A program made the translations under genes and the position numbers. Below are positions 35,125 to 46,133 of a DNA stretch of 64,000 nt, in pieces (position 1 is the first letter of the stretch; each line of letters begins with the position of its first letter). This stretch comes from Cunninghamia lanceolata (taxonomy: Eukaryota; Streptophyta; Pinopsida; Cupressales; Cupressaceae): positions 2,232,001 through 2,296,000 of the forward strand of contig BSBN01001198.1 in NCBI GenBank assembly GCA_027924645.1. The letters are read 5' to 3'. The notes below the pieces were generated by a model. It made no database searches and was not told the DNA's origin. It worked only from the letters and a program-made list of their open reading frames with translations.

Positions 35125-35879
35125 TGACTAGTGGTTTACACAAACCCATCTCTCATGAATGGTCCACTTAGCACTCACTCCATCTAGGAAATGATTATAT
35201 AGAGATGAAGCATCGAGACTTCCCGAGAGATCACCCATCCTAGTACCACTCTGACTCAAGTGCACATAGCAATGAAGGTTCCCCCCAAATCAAGGCCACT
35301 TAGCTTGCCACCCCACTACTCTTACTTATCATTATCATTAATTATACAATTAGATAATAATTATATATTATATATTAAATTATACATAAAAAACTTAACT
35401 ATTTATAGTATTGTTTATTATTAATTAATTTTATAATATTGAATCAATTTAGAATATACAATCCAATATTAAAATTATATTATTTATATTCAAATTTTTA
35501 ATATTGTATTGCATTTATGTGTATGCAAGGATAAGGTGAGTCATATGCAACTTATATTTAACTAAGGTTGAAGTCACATTATTCCTTTTTATTTGAAAGT
35601 TGGATTAGTATATAAGATATAATCAAAAACATTGTAGAAAATCCAATACATAACAAATGACATCACATGATGTGGCCTAGTCTAGGACTAGGTTGTGGGA
35701 CATAGTCCTATTCTCAAGAACAAGAATGGAGCAACTTTATTACATCTACTTATTCTTTGTTCCATGTCCAATCTCAAATTTGGATCTTCTCTCAAAAATG
35801 CTTTTGGATCCTAATAATTCACATTTTCATTGAATTGGCTATTTTTATGCATTATATATTTTTTTATTATATTAAGCGG
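35125..35879. other. AT-rich spacer; contains a 5S-derived fragment
   Basis: No gene is seen. Apart from the 5S-like piece (separate entry), 35330-35520 is nearly pure A/T, and 35640-35870 shows no recognised feature. Confidence 0.5.
35210..35260 (-). pseudogene. 5S rRNA-derived fragment (3' half, internal C-box)
   Basis: On the minus strand this reads GTGGTACTAGGATGGGTGAT followed by CTCTCGGGAAGTCTCGATGC, which matches the 3' half of plant 5S rRNA: the C-box of the internal promoter and the GGGAAGTCC region. The 16-nt core GTACTAGGATGGGTGA is identical to the 5S consensus. The 5' half is not clearly present, so it is not a working 5S gene. It lies 86 bp from the TGTAATGCCC terminus. 5S-derived promoters occur in Cassandra-type TRIM LTRs and in 5S SINEs, so it is probably part of a transposon. 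Confidence 0.8.
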
Positions 35880-37310
35880 CAAAACTAAGGTGATGAACCC
35901 ATTACAAAATAGCCACTAGGGTGCACAAAAAGCCCAACAGAAAGACCAGAGAAATTATAAGAGTATCTGAAAACATAGAAACAACGGACCACCACCAGAC
36001 AAACAACAAACAAAACACAAAACAATAGTGACAAGGGCTAATTAAACAGTTGGCCCTAGCCCTCAATGAGGAACTGATACATTTCCTCATATTCATTCTT
36101 TCGTTTGTTCTTGATGTTGTGCTTGTTGAGCTCCAAATCATGCAGGACCGCTAGAGTAGTAGCCGATGTGTGCATTACCTTGGACGCAAATCTAGCTAGA
36201 ATTTTAAAATTCTTTTCCAGCTCCTCCACCCTGTTATTCAGGTCCTTGATTGCCTTACCCTTCTTGGTCTTCTTGCTAACCTTGTTGATTTTGATAGTGT
36301 CCTCTTTCATTTTTTTAGAATTTTCTGTCTCCAAACCCTGAACATTCAGTTCCAGGAAGTTACTAGGACCATCACCATCAAACTCCGCACCTATAGTCTC
36401 CTCCTTAATACCAGTATTAACTTCACCTTCAATATTCTCCTCTTTATCCCCTAAGTCAGTAGAAACAATATGCTATTTCAGAGGAGTCAATTTGGCTACC
36501 AAGTGACTAGACCTTCTGGTTGACGGCACTCTATATTTACCTTGGGGTATGAAATTCTCATCATCTTGCATGGTTTCACTATTTTCCTCTCCACCCTCAG
36601 AAACCTCTACTTCCTTCCCCTTGTCTAGGTTGTGAACCTCCTTCTTGGGTATGTCTCCACTATTCTTATAGAATCTGTCCTTCCCCTCCTTGATTCTCTT
36701 TTGGGGGGTATGACCCTTAATTTCTATCACCGCCAGTTTTCTCTTGGTGGGTTTAGAGCTCCCTTTAGGGCTAGAGGTCTTAGGTTCTGCCACATTGTGG
36801 ATAGGGCTATTCTCCAGGCTGGGCTTCTTTTTAGTGATAGAGACCTTGGCCTTCTTGGGGGTGTCCACAGACTTCTCCAGGGTAAGTTCAGTGATAATGA
36901 TAGCATGTCCTTGGTCGGGGGTTTTTTTTGGAAGCTAAAGGGGAGCTATCAACATGGGTAGCTTTTGATTTGTTGGGAGACACAAGGCCAAGTGGAATTT
37001 ATATAGCTTGTAAATAAGACCTTGGTGGAGCGGTATGAGAGGTTTGTCGAGGTTCATAGAATGTTGCTCAATGGTCGTCTCGACCGAGATCTCCAAAGAG
37101 GAAAGCAAATAGAATGGAAAGCTAATAAGCTGACTTCTCCTAAAGTGATTCAAAAGCATAAAATAATAGTGATAGAACCGGCAGAACCTACCTTCTAGGG
37201 TGAAATATTTGATGAGCATGTAATACACATCATCTTACGTCTTGGGTAGTTGCTCCCTGTCGAACCCGCCTTGAAGATTATGCAGGACTTCCCCTTTCTT
37301 AAGGAACAAT
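35880..37310 (-). pseudogene. Nearly open unknown ORF with 3' UTR and A-rich tail (element-borne gene)
   Basis: One minus-strand frame runs from about 37303 to the stop at 36056, about 416 codons, with only three internal stops (TAA near 37240, TAG near 36932 and TAG near 36470). It starts LRKGEVLHNLQGGFDREQLP, then has a helical aromatic part (YYMLIKYFTLEGRFCRFYHY). The middle is long, basic and Pro/Lys/Ser-rich (TPKKAKVSITKKKPSLENSP). An acidic stretch follows, and it ends in a coiled coil (LNNRVEELEKNFKILARFAS). I know no domain name. Layout matches the broken ORF at 3559-6858. The 3' side to 35880 looks like an mRNA tail ending TATAATAAAAAAATATA, so it may be a retrocopy. Confidence 0.55.
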
Positions 37311-37860
37311 CATCCAAGAAAAAATGTTAAGACTATTATTAACCCCATATTATTAGCATTTAAATTAATGAATGTGTTGCATTATTTTTACAAGTTTAGA
37401 GGGATTGTAATATAATACACATACTAATTTGCAAATGTATTGCAATGACATTGACTAACCATTAGCAACACTTATTATTATTTTTACTCTCAAACATTTT
37501 TAAAATGGTAGCGACAAGTGGCTACATGACACTTATTTAATTGGAAATTCTTTTAATATCTCTCATTGAGCATAGTCAACAACTATATTTTGGAAGGTTT
37601 ACAATTCAAAAGTGGTAAATTGGAATGCATGGCCCAAAAATAAAGGAGTTCATAAAAGCATATCAAAACAAACTAAACACAAGCGGTTATCCTAGGAGGA
37701 TGTGGTGAAGGCTTATTATGCATCATAACCATCTACTGGGCATGCTCATTAGGCATCTCAGGTGCCTCCCAACCATCATGTTACCCTTTCATATTCAAGG
37801 GGACAAGGGTGCAACATCTTAATAATAGATTCAAAATCATATTAGCATGCCTTAGCCCAA
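37311..37860. other. Non-coding spacer
   Basis: AT-rich sequence; I see no gene, repeat or element boundary in it. Confidence 0.4.
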
Positions 37861-38072
37861 AATTTTTCCTACATGGAGAAGCAAACCAACCTCTTTGTTA
37901 AGCTTATTGAACAGGAGGAAAAAATAAATGACCTCACTACTGCATAGGAGGTGGAGAGAAATGGCCTCAACTATGAAAGTAGCTCCGCGTATGTAAAGCT
38001 AAAGGAGTGGTTTGAGTCACACTATTGGGAGGAACCTAGCTCATGGTACAATCACATTCACTTTCTTAGGTA
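37861..38072 (+). pseudogene. Coiled-coil ORF fragment cut off by a solo LTR
   Basis: The plus-strand frame reads YMEKQTNLFVKLIEQEEKIN, DLTTA-EVERNGLNYESSSA and YVKLKEWFESHYWEEPSSWY, with one TAG where Gln would fit. The composition (Glu/Lys-rich helix) looks like real protein. It ends at the LTR border at 38072/38073. Sequence beyond the LTR (39481 on) does not continue it in the same sense. Family unknown. Confidence 0.4.
38068..38072. repeat. 5-bp target duplication AGGTA (left)
   Basis: AGGTA is repeated exactly at 39481-39485, flanking the solo LTR. Confidence 0.85.
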
Positions 38073-39480
38073 TGTTATATGGAAAAGAGAGACCTAGATC
38101 AACAAGTTAAGCCAAGTCAAACTCTCTTCTTTCTAACATTGAGGCACAAGTTGAGCCTGGATTCTACCCTTGAGGGAGAGCCAAACTACAAGGGTTCTAC
38201 CTCTTTGTTGTATATACGAGCGTCAAACTAAATTCACCCAATCTAGCTAGGGTAAGTGACCAAACCTAATTGAGAGAGATTGAGCTACAGATGACTATTG
38301 GATATAGAAACAAAGAATCTAAATGGATAGCAAAGATGAGAAAATAGTTCAAAATGAGAACCTGGAGTTAGAATGCCACATGTACTAGGGTGCTTGGGCA
38401 ACCTAGGCCCTTTTTAGGGTTTGCAAAAATTGAGACTTTCACTAGACATGTATCTGCAAGACCTTCCTTCTTCAAGACTAACATCTCCCGAAACCTATTT
38501 CTTCAACCTACACACACGAAAGAAGGGAAAATTATTGTGGCTATATAGGAGCTTGCGTTGGTCAAGCCCCCGTTTCGATATTCCTACCTCATGGATAGCC
38601 AAGATTAGAACTAGATATTATGTGTGCTCACAAACCCTAAGTGTGAGCAGTAACATGCAAGATCTAATCAAACAATATCAAGCCCTAATCCTATATGACT
38701 CGAGCAAATAGAAAGGAATGATACAAAAGGATGCTTCAATCAAGGAAGCTCACAACTTCACCTCAAGGATGAAGATTCACTAAAGGTTTGTTGAATAAGA
38801 AGGTGGAGCACCCATACCCTTAGAGGGTACTCAAGCCAATCTCAAGTTGGTGGTTCCAACCCTTCTCTCAATCATGCAAAGTGCTTTGACCTAGGAACAA
38901 ATGAGATAGACTCAAGATCTCACTTCCTAGGCTTCATAAAAATCTTTCCAAGAGCAAAGATGAACTCCACTTGATCAAATATAAACCTATAATAATTCAA
39001 TTGCATAAAGAGCATAACAATAGAGAGCTTTTTCACATCTAATCAATCTAGTTTCAAATGAAACAAGTACTTAATTTTATACAAGGCTATAGAAAAGAGT
39101 AATTTGAATTAAAGAGTTGACATCACGCGCCAAAAAGCAAATTTGAGTTTAGGGTCAGCCTAACCAACACTAAAGCCAACTTGTAGACCTAAACTGCCCC
39201 CCTAAAACACAGGAGGGACCAGGGTGCTCAAGCGCCCTAGGCCCTTCGGGCAATTTAAGTCTCAAGCCTGCATTTAATATGGGGATAACTTTAAATCTCA
39301 AATTATTTTTTGAGTTATGATGAAGCTTTAATTGAAATCACAAAATTTTCTATAAACGGGACCAAAACAAGACTTTAAGGTGGACCTAAAATTGAACTAG
39401 GCTTGGGATCACTAAAGGGAGGAGCTAAACATAGTGAAATTGTGCCTACACAACTAGTGTGTACAATTTATGACGTAACA
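38073..39480 (-). mobile_element. Solo LTR of a Tat-family gypsy element (1,408 bp, minus orientation)
   Basis: On the minus strand it begins TGTTACGTCATAAATTG at 39480 and ends ATATAACA at 38073, with perfect AGGTA target duplications. It aligns along its length with the LTR of the gypsy element at 47099. Shared blocks include TTTAGCTCCTC near the start, GCATGATNNAGAGAAGGGTT, CTTGAGGTGAAGTTGT and GCAAGCTCCTATATAGCCAC, which holds the TATA box at 38541-38548. The lengths are similar (1,376 bp there). No internal region is present. The ORF at 38421-38711 is spurious. Confidence 0.92.
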
Positions 39481-40043
39481 AGGTAAATGTAGATTACAAT
39501 CAATTTTATCATCAAAAAATATTTCTCTTTATAGACTTCCAAAGAAATAGAATAACAACTCTAAAGAAATTCCAAAGTCTAGCAATGTAAGTAGGATAGG
39601 GGGTCGTATCCCTAAAAAGAGCAATGCTCCATGAAAAGAAGTTTGAATGAAACAAATAAAATAATGTGTGAATCTATTTCTAAAAATGTTGGCATGGGGA
39701 CAATTCCAAATGATATGTTTGAAAGTCTCAAAATGTTAACAAGCTGGACACCTGGGATACACTATCCCCAAGTGAACTAACCTTTCTCCCATAGGCAACC
39801 CCTGATAGTATAAACACCAATTGAAATGAGTAATTTTAGGATCTAGTCTCACCCACCAAATTCTTTGAATTTAAAATATCCAAGTGTGGGGAGAAGAATA
39901 AAGACCTCAACATTTGTTCGACTTATGAAGGGTTGAGGAAAAAGGACTATGAACTCTATAGAGAAGACCTGGTGTACAATTCGTGAAAGTAGCATCATAA
40001 TTTCATCAAGAATATTTCCACCAATATTTGAGAGGCCAAATCT

Positions 40044-40062
40044 CCATCAAGGCTAAGTTATT
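40044..40062. repeat. Left 19-bp target duplication of a retrocopy
   Basis: CCATCAAGGCTAAGTTATT is repeated exactly at 40433-40451. The length is typical of LINE-mediated insertion. Confidence 0.9.
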
Positions 40063-40432
40063 TTTGATATTAGTAAAAATGGGATTAGAAGGACCGAACC
40101 CTTTAAATTAAAACAACCTTAAAGGTAGATGGAAAGAGTCTCACAAGAGGTGAGACTGAAAACCACATAAAATTAAAAAAAAATAACAGGACCACCAGAG
40201 AACAAAAGAAATAGCACGTGACCAACATAGGAACAAACATAGAACACAAGAAAAGGAATAGAGCACAGAGGAAGACTAATGGTTTGCAAGTTTATGTAGG
40301 TCACTAGCAGCCTGCCATTCTCTATTCAGGAAATATAGCCTATATATAAATGAGACTTCTTTAGAATCCTTTTCTAAAACCTTAGCTTTGCTTTTCTTCC
40401 CCATAACCCTCACTCTGGTCCTCTCGGTAGGC
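40063..40432 (-). mobile_element. 5'-truncated retrocopy with 19-bp target duplications
   Basis: The 370-bp insert is flanked by identical 19-bp direct repeats inside the LINE reverse transcriptase. On the minus strand it opens with coding-like sequence, VMGKKSKAKVLEKDSKEVSF and LYFLNREWQAASDLHKLANH, ending at a stop. About 230 bp of T-rich sequence follow, with GGTGGTCCTGTT and GGGTTCGGTCC, up to the left repeat, with only a weak A tail. It looks like the 3' end (last codons plus 3'UTR) of an element-borne gene of the kind at 35880-37310, whose 3'UTR has similar GGTGGTCC text. The homology is inference. Confidence 0.75.
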
Positions 40433-42083
40433 CCATCAAGGCTAAGTTATTGCATATGCAAAGTGGAAGGCAAGTTCAACATGACAAGATTAAATTTCTA
40501 TTGTGATATAGTTTGTAGGTTCCAAACTTAGAAAAGACAAGATCATTGATGGTGCAAACGCCTTTATGAAATAATAAAAGAGATTTGATCCCAAGGGTTT
40601 CAACAAGAGGTAAATTGGAAGTGTTGATAATAAGTACCACCATAAGCTATATTCATTAAAAGGGGTCCCATTTATGAATCTATCACCAACCCATTTTAGG
40701 AAGGGTTTCATGCCCTCAAATTCTTTCCAAATGCTTCGAGCAATGAACCTTGAATCTTAATTGACACGTTAGTGATGAGAAGAGAATGGAAGCTAATTCT
40801 CTTCCAATGATACTTTCCATAAGATGCTCCGACATCAATACAATATCTGAGAAGGATCATCTAGGCCTCAAAAACTTTAATGGCATGGATAATCCACTTA
40901 GCACACAGTGTAGTGATCTACCTATGCATGTCAATAATGCCCATACACCTTTATCTTGCAGAAGACAACAAATTTCCCATGTCACTCTATAGAAACCACA
41001 TGACTATTTGCTATTCGCCTGTAGGAAGTCTCTCAAGAATTTCACCAGTCTATCTAGGTGGATTTGGAAGGAAATAAACAAGAAGCATAGTTGACATGTG
41101 TGGTAGCAAGAACTCTAGTATAAATTTGGAACTTTCTTGTGAGAGAAGGAAACCTAGAAATCTAAAAGGTAATATTTTTTCCATTGAATCTAAAGGACAA
41201 GTTATCAAAGCATGACATGCATATTCTTAAAGGCAAAGGGAATGCTTAGAAATTTAAAAATCTTATCTTTATCAATCAATTTCAATTACTTGTTCCCTAA
41301 CCATACATGTAAGGGGAAATGTCTTTGTCTATAACACTAGATTTTGTTCCACCATAAATTGGAGCTAGATGCAAGATAAAAAGTATCTAGGCAAGACATG
41401 TCTTTTAAAAAAGACTCCTAGTGCTTTGCTAAAGTGAGAAAAGAGTCATTTGTAAAGTGCCCATTAATAAGTTGTTGTGTAGATGAAGGAAAATACCCTT
41501 CACTAAGCCAAGCAAAGCTTTATATGCAATGAGATAATCAAAAGTGTTCATAATAAGCACATAAAGAGATGGAGCAAGAGGATAGTGGATAGAGTGAGAA
41601 ATCCCAAAGCTATTAGAGATTCTACCATTGATGGAAAGATAAGTGGAGGCAATAGAAAAAAGGTTTTGCATAACACACAAAAAGAAGTGAAACCATAGAG
41701 CTTTGAACATGGCAAAAAAATGGAAGGCCACTCAAAAGTGTCACAAACCTTCTTAAAAACCAACTTAATAAAACTAATACATTGTTTGGATTCCTTGACC
41801 CATTCCATCCTTCCCAAATAGTACTGATGTTATCTAGAATGTAGCAACGTTTGGTGAAACTAGTTGCTCAAGCCTCACATTTGAAGGTAAAAAGTGGCAA
41901 ATGTAAAAAGCAAGGGCTTTAGCTAGAATTTTGTAGGACACATTCAACAAGGTGATGTGCTACCAACTAGTAACTACTATCATGTCCCTAGTTTTGGGGA
42001 TAAACTTGATGTTACAATAATTAATCATAGACCCTAGGGTTAGTCATGAAGAGATTTCTTATAGAGATTGAGAAGGTTAAGAC

Positions 42084-43601
42084 TGTTGAAATGCGTCAGA
42101 CAACTGAGAGGGGGGGGTGAATCAGTTGTCCCAAAAACTCAATTACTTCTGCACTTAAACATTAATCACCCATCCACAATTATTATGATTTAACAATGAA
42201 TACATGAAATTAGAAACTTAAACATAGATGCAACATTAAACACAAGAGACACCAAATTTTTACATGGAAAACCCCAAGGTGGGGAAAAACCACAGAGAGG
42301 ATTATCTCTCAAAATATATTGCAATCTTGAAACAATGATGTTCAAACTTGGTCACTCCATGGGCCTAGAACATGTTGGCTCACTGCCATGAAGAACAACT
42401 AGGTCTAGTAGGCTCACTGCCTCAACCCTAAACCTAGCAAGATTACAATAAGAGCTGTTAAACCCTGAGGATTGTTAAACCCTTAGGGTTGTTAAACCTT
42501 GAGGGCTATTAAACCCTACTGACGGCTCACCGCCAACATCTTCTTCTTATATGAGATTAATACATTGAAGTACAATGGTTCGTCTGCTTTGCTCTGCCTT
42601 TTCACCTCTTTCCTTATCTTCCCATCTTTGCACCGAGGACATCTTTTCCATGACTCAATTACAAGTATTTATACACTTCATCAACCTTGGAATGATCATC
42701 AAGGTCAGCAATACAATCATCAACCATTGGAACAATCTCCAAGGTCAGCATTACAAACATTTACAAAATAGGTCTTGACCTATTATAACATTATGCAAAG
42801 GAAATGAAGTAAAAGTGTATGCAGATCATGCCACGCCTTAACTGGGGTTCAAACATTATCTTCCACGCTACAACATGCTTCCATAATCTTCAAGGGATCT
42901 TCGCAATTACTAGAATTAACCAAGTCAACTAAGATTGGTTATACGCTACATTATCTGGGAACAATCTTCAAACACGATCTCAATTCCTTAACACAGACCA
43001 ATGTCAAGATAGGAACATGATTAGGAGGAATCCACAAGCATGTTACAATCATCAGGAGAAACCACACAAACCTTAACCATTCTAACCATAGGAATCTTCA
43101 CACTAGGACACATGAGCTTCACTATCTTTAATTGTCATAAAAGAAAGATAGCTTACGGACCACCAAAACATGAACCATTCCATTTGTAGGCACTTATCAT
43201 CATCCCAGACTTCCCTCTAGAACTGCAGAGCAAAATACTTTATTGCGGAGGAATGCGGAGCAAAACACTTTCTCCTTGTCACCAGAGAATAATCAGAAAA
43301 AGTAGGTTTTAATCTGGTGAATGCAACTCTCTCAATTCTTTATACCAGAGGCTCAAACTCAGGATTTAGAATCTTCAGACATCCCTTCAAATAACTTCCA
43401 ATCCACAGACCAAGATCTTCAAGCAACAAGAAATGCGAAGCAATCTACTGGACTATTCTTCAACATAGAGCTCACTGTCTACACTACACTTCACTGTAAC
43501 TCACTTGATTCTTCTGGAGAGGCCAATTTTCTCAATATCCTCAACATATAAAGCTTACAAATAATTAATAGAATAGGATACAGTTGACACCAATGACAAC
43601 A
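42084..43601. mobile_element. LTR-like insertion in the third LINE
   Basis: Begins TGTTGAAATGCGTCAGACAA, followed by a GGGGGGGGTGAATCAGTT stretch, a start text I associate with plant Copia-type LTRs. It has an ATGGAAAACCCCAAGG/GGGGAAAAACCAC block and ends with CAATGACAACA at 43601 (a second possible end is at 43627). Candidate target repeats AAGAC/AGGAT match only 3 of 5, so the borders are approximate. No protein domain is seen; the small ORFs inside are not convincing. Confidence 0.55.
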
Positions 43602-43639
43602 AGGATATGTTGACATTAATGACAACACTGATTAGGCAC

Positions 43640-44220
43640 ATACTTGCAACAAAGACCTATGAAATGCCAAGCAACTTTGTAGAACTTATAAGGGAGGCAT
43701 CTAATGTAGTGGCCTTGTCATTATCCATGTATAAAAGTGCATCATGGAGCTCATCAAGAGTAAATTGAAAGTCATGAGCAATTTGAGTTGCAATTCTAAG
43801 CTTGGTGGAAACAACATCCAAGCACTGTTGGAATGTCTAGTGATGCTCAAGCATCTCCTTTTGGTCTTGAAAGAATAACTTGAAATGTTCTAGAAAATCT
43901 TGAGAGATATCAAGGAGATAGGTAAGCCTTCCCATGTTAGATTGATAAACTTTATTTGAGAACAATCCTACTTGACCCACAAAGAGTTGAAAAAAATCTT
44001 TGGAGGCTCCACTTCCAACTTTAAGCCAAAATAGTCAAGCACAGATCTAAGCACCCTTAGATTTATGAAGGTCAACAATCTTGAGGGTATTTTTGAGCTA
44101 AGCATCCCAAGTTTAAATCTAAGGGTTGAAAGGATCACTCTTGAGCTCCTTAATAATAGGGGAAAATTCAATAGTTGTAGCAACATCAAATCTCTTCCAC
44201 ACATGAGCAACCTACTTCTT
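43640..44220 (-). pseudogene. Third LINE, linker between endonuclease and reverse transcriptase
   Basis: Minus-strand pieces VLDYFGLKLEVEPPKIFFNS and WEGLPIS-ISLKIF are compatible with the helical region between endonuclease and reverse transcriptase of L1-type elements. The assignment rests on position between the two recognised domains, since the sequence alone is too decayed. Confidence 0.45.
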
Positions 44221-44499
44221 AAATCACCATAGGAAGGTGGTGGTGTGCACCACTACTACTTTCCACCACCCAATCTAGTTTATAATCATTAAGGGACATG
44301 GTTCTAGATCCTAGACATGTCTAATGAGGTTAATTGTTCCCTTATGGCTAAGGAGAGATGTTTTCATAAAAATAGTGTTGGGAATTTCAAGTGGCACATT
44401 GTCCTGCTTGACCTTGAAAGTGATGTTACTTTGGCTAGAGAGAATAATCTCTAGATGCACTTTAACTATCATGCTATTATGATCCACAAGATGGAAAAA

Positions 44500-45165
44500 A
44501 TTTTGCTTATAAATCATCACTCAATGAAGGTTTTTGAGCACTATATCCTCTCTGGAATGCATATTAAATCACGTCTATCATGGGTCTAATGTGGTAAGTT
44601 GCCATAAAAAAATTAGGTCATACAATTCCCAACTATTTTTTAAATAAAACCAAGCCTCACAATCTCCCATGTACCAACACATTGTCAATAAGCTAGCTTT
44701 ATACTCAAGTGATGCCACCATAGTAAAGTCACTACAAAAAAATAAATTAAAGAAAGGTAAGATTTCATCCAACCAATACCATAATGCTGCTCTTTTTCAA
44801 ACACCATTAGGAGCATAAATATTGACAATGTTGATCAACAATCATTAATGTCAAGAGTAATCCACATTACAATGATCTGGCTCTTCTCCTGAGGTAATAA
44901 TGATATAACTCAAACCTAGAGAAATTAGCATGCAAGCACCACCACATCCTTCCTTGTGCAAGGTGATGAGTTGAAAAGCATGAGGCCAAATGGTCCTAAA
45001 AGTAACTTGAAGCAAAATAAATTATTAACTTTGATCTCCTATAAACAAATAATATGAAAAGATCTAATTTTATAGAAATAAACTCAAATATAAAACTTAC
45101 AATAATCTTTTGTAAGGCCTTGAACATTCTAAGAGATAACATTCATGAGGATGGATCCTCCATAT
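44500..45165 (-). pseudogene. Third LINE endonuclease remnant
   Basis: The minus strand reads MNVIS-NVQGL at about 45150 (the SWNVRGL-type opening). Later come LLGPFGLMLFNSS, the MWITLDIND area and KSYLSLIYFF/MDEILPFFNLFF with SDFTMVASLEYKASLLTMCW (44772-44640). This is the order of the LINE endonuclease. Frames shift repeatedly. The adjacent 45310-46105 is AT-rich with no recognisable domain and may hold a further unrecognised insertion. Confidence 0.6.
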
Positions 45166-45309
45166 TGAACTCAACCTAGCCATTATCATCATCATCTACT
45201 AATGCAAAATTTGATTCCCTAACAATAGATGTTGATGTGGAAGGACGTAGTCTTTGAGCAACACTTGTTGAACTCTCCCTTTGGTTATTCCTCACCACTT
45301 GATGGATGG

Positions 45310-46105
45310 GTAAGTGCAACAAGTTGGGTCCACTTTTTGTCCAAAAAGTGGAAGTATTTTTTCTGAAAATTAAAGTTTGTCATAATTGGAGTAAAACTTT
45401 GAAGAACTTACACATAAAATATTAATATTATGTAAAAATATGAAATGTAGGATTTGTTTCTAGTTTTCAAATATGTAATTTATTTTAATACCTAGATGAT
45501 AAAAGTTAGTTTTGTATAGGATGTGCAAAGAGTTGCTTTTTAAAAGTTGTATATTTTTTGCCAAAACATGCAGGTGTACAACCAACATAATTTGACCTAA
45601 ATGGAAGTATTTTTCTAATTCCTTTTGTGGAAAGATGCATATGATGTTGAAGTTTGGTCAAAATATTTTTCTTGTAATTTTTTGATAATATTTTTTTAAA
45701 ACTAAATCAAATGTTTATCAAAATCAAAGGGAAAAAAAAGTAATGGAGGAAGAAAAAATGTTCAAATTTCAAAAGCATGAAATGTCACACTATTTTTATT
45801 AATTAGGGGAGAGGGCCCCATAATGGAGTAGGCTCATATACTGGGTATAGGAGTTGACCAAAGTGGGGCCATGTGGTATTTTATTTAATAAAAAAATATT
45901 CAAAATATTTCTAAAAACTACACAAATATGCACCAATCAATGCTCAATTTTTTTTGATTGAAAACCTTGTTTAGGATCCAAGAACCATAAAAAATCTGGT
46001 ATATTTCCACAAAGCATCTAATCCCCCCTGAAATGGGGGATTAGTGCAATTCTTACATAATACTATCAAATTTTGTTCCCTTATGTGCGTAGTACAACGC
46101 CATCT
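45310..46105. other. AT-rich stretch inside the third LINE, origin unclear
   Basis: No LINE domain can be read here although it lies between ORF1 and the endonuclease. It includes a small palindrome (ATCCCCCCTGAAATGGGGGAT, about 46020-46040; 7-bp arms). I could not find insertion borders. Confidence 0.35.
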
Positions 46106-46133
46106 AGTTTGTCTAAAAATACATTCCACAAAT

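Larger units (their letters stand above)
39580..42070 (-). pseudogene. Third LINE reverse transcriptase and zf-RVT remnant
   Basis: Minus-strand pieces read VCDTFEWPSIF (the KAFDT-like palm motif region), FAMFKALWFHFFLCVMQNLF, STYLSINGRISNSFGISHSI and PLAPSLYVLIMNTFDYLIAY. These match the order of LINE reverse transcriptase; the RQGCPL core is degraded to HYPLAP. The catalytic FADD-like part is not clearly readable (GTLQMTLFSL). Near 39700-39770, YPRCPAC-HFETFKHIIWNCP is a clear zf-RVT zinc motif. A retrocopy interrupts the domain at 40063-40432. Confidence 0.8.

Noticed and set aside
35210..35260. Functional 5S rRNA gene
   Set aside because: Only the 3' half is recognisable and it is mutated; the A-box half is missing.
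38421..38711. 96-codon plus-strand ORF
   Set aside because: Lies wholly inside the solo LTR, whose homology to the gypsy LTR explains the sequence.
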